The position numbers were made by a program, and so were the translations under genes. From an uncultured Mycoplasmatota bacterium (GTDB lineage: Bacteria; Bacillota_I; Bacilli_A; RF39; UBA660), in contig CAMYRF010000004.1 of assembly GCA_947296775.1 (NCBI GenBank), forward strand, positions 1 to 16,826: a stretch of DNA of 16,826 nucleotides. The letters run 5' to 3'. Below the pieces are notes generated by a model, which saw only the letters and a program-made list of their open reading frames with translations, searched no databases and was not told where the DNA came from. Positions 16,701 to 16,826 of this stretch are shown piece after piece. Numbering within the stretch: position 1 is the first letter of the stretch; the number at the start of each line of letters is the position of its first letter.

Positions 16701-16826
16701 AAAGCCAGTTCCCCTAGCTGCATAAATATCTTGATGATCACCAAAAATACTTAAAGCGTGTGTTGCTAAAGAGCGAGCCGCAACATGAACAACACAAGGA
16801 AGCATTTCACCAGCAATCTTATACAT
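13764..16826 (-). CDS. nifJ: Pyruvate:ferredoxin (flavodoxin) oxidoreductase, N-terminus outside window
   Basis: Oxidises pyruvate with CoA to acetyl-CoA and CO2, reducing ferredoxin or flavodoxin; cytoplasmic and central to anaerobic fermentation. The window holds 1020 codons. The Met at the edge is internal: family members have roughly 90-100 residues before the matching YKIAGE stretch. Residue numbers here count from the edge. Seen: the substrate-binding HALSIFGDHQD and HFFDGFRTSHE regions; two ferredoxin-type 4Fe-4S sites at Cys571/574/577/581 and Cys627/630/633/637; the thiamine-diphosphate domain with Cys691, Cys694 (CAGCGE) and Cys719 in NATGCSS, spaced as in the known proximal-cluster ligands; Cys928 in TPCISHG as the likely fourth ligand; and GGDGWAYDIG plus LDTQVYSNTGGQ for cofactor and metal binding. 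All cofactor motifs are intact. Confidence 0.96.
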   Translation of the reverse strand: MYKIAGEMLPCVVHVAARSLATHALSIFGDHQDIYAARGTGFCMLASSSVQDAYYLGLVSHLASVKASLPFMHFFDGFRTSHEFNKIDIFEDYELNGLLDALALEKFRNKALNPSDPVTRGTNQNGDIYFQVTESRNKFYDNAVDIVCEYMDKINEKAGTNYRPFNYYGNPNASKVIVAMGSVCETIKDTIDYLDDDFGLIEVHLYRPFSVKHLLSVLPESVNKIAVLDRTKEAGSNGEPLYLDIVNALKDKNITIVGGRYGLSSKDTTPGMIKAVFDSLDSPRNNFTIGIDDDVTHLSLDYSDLEIFGNDTSFLLYGYGSDGTVSTAKTLLEIAGDYSENYVQGYFEYDSKKSGGVTASHLRFSPDKIRKTYFVSHPKLVVVTKDTYFKEFDTVSNIADGGTLIINTIKTDMEVNELLSSYKKILRDRNIKVYTINAYELARKCGLGNKISMIMASVILKLSDLFNYEESVNLLKKNIDKKFSVKNRELTDSNILGVDEASNYLKMISLDDDISELTFDVNNVYEAVSHRLGNGLKVSDFKGMEDGTMHHTKPNGRVLSDIVPKWLNENCIQCGMCSLVCPHGVIRPFLLDKDEYEKAPSSIKEKCVPAIGVPEHYFVIGISKENCTGCGVCINTCPGKKGEKALSFHKYTSDDEFDYLVNNVKEKDLVKLETIKGSQFRKPKFAFHGACAGCGETAYIKLLTQMFGDNLMIANATGCSSIYGASMPDMPYSLPWANSLFEDNAEFGYGMLIGYETMRGRIRKYMEDRDDDLFDKWLDNPNDYKITKEVYDNIDYTKYPELETLKNYIVSRSIWAIGGDGWAYDIGFGGIDHVLSSGDNINILVLDTQVYSNTGGQSSKATPKGAVAEFAAMGKNNSKKDLARIAMSYPNVYVAQVSLGANMMQVIKAFDEANKHNGPSIIIAYTPCISHGIKGGMGQSVNMEALATKCGYFPTFRYNGQFTLDSKNPDFDLYDEFLNKQSRYTMLKAVNPEKTKELLEENKENAIKRFEYYQNLSNQK

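Noticed and set aside
16824..16826. ATG at the right edge as the true start of the PFOR gene
   Set aside because: It falls inside a conserved YKIAGE-like region that lies roughly 90-100 residues into known family members; no ribosome binding site can be assessed, and the gene clearly continues beyond the window.

Overview
This is a very AT-rich, standard-code stretch that reads like a chromosome segment of an anaerobic, fermentative low-GC Gram-positive bacterium (Bacillota/Mycoplasmatota type, plausibly host-associated). The evidence is A/T-rich codons, AGGAGG-type ribosome binding sites, sigma-A TTGACA/TATAAT promoters, U-tailed terminators, pyruvate:ferredoxin oxidoreductase beside lactate dehydrogenase, and a giant surface protease of a type known from streptococci. 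The taxon is an inference. Every complete protein gene lies on the minus strand.

Positions 1-8515 are one continuous minus-strand reading frame of at least 2838 codons. I translated it codon by codon and met no stop before the left edge. It encodes a multi-domain surface protein with these parts in order: signal peptide, cohesin-like domain, transmembrane helix, a 22-residue basic loop, a second hydrophobic segment, type I dockerin, four copies of a ~200-residue module, a GLUG/beta-helix block, an M26 (IgA1-protease/Zmp-type) zinc metallopeptidase with HEFEH plus a Glu 20 residues on, and a second GLUG/beta-helix block running off the window. A near-perfect promoter precedes it. A cohesin and a dockerin in the same polypeptide, joined through a membrane hairpin or a cleavable internal signal, is the most remarkable thing here.

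Positions 8516-9603 hold a small unknown gene (106 aa) with its own terminator, a decayed plus-strand tyrosine recombinase remnant followed by a short direct repeat, and a predicted minus-strand small RNA (RNA1) with promoter, two helices, a C-rich single strand and a terminator.

Positions 9604-12505 hold L-lactate dehydrogenase and the recombination helicase RecG as a tight pair (recG then ldh, 13 bases apart). Positions 12506-12750 hold a second predicted small RNA (RNA2) on the plus strand, again with promoter and terminator. Its terminator loop is complementary over 10 consecutive bases to the C-rich strand of RNA1.

Positions 12751-13641 encode a YhcG/DUF1016-type PD-(D/E)xK nuclease without visible restriction-modification partners. 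Positions 13764-16826 hold most of pyruvate:ferredoxin oxidoreductase, cut at its N-terminus by the window edge, with a terminator overlapping its stop codon. Together the two metabolic enzymes describe alternative fates of pyruvate: oxidation to acetyl-CoA with reduced ferredoxin, or reduction to lactate to recycle NADH.
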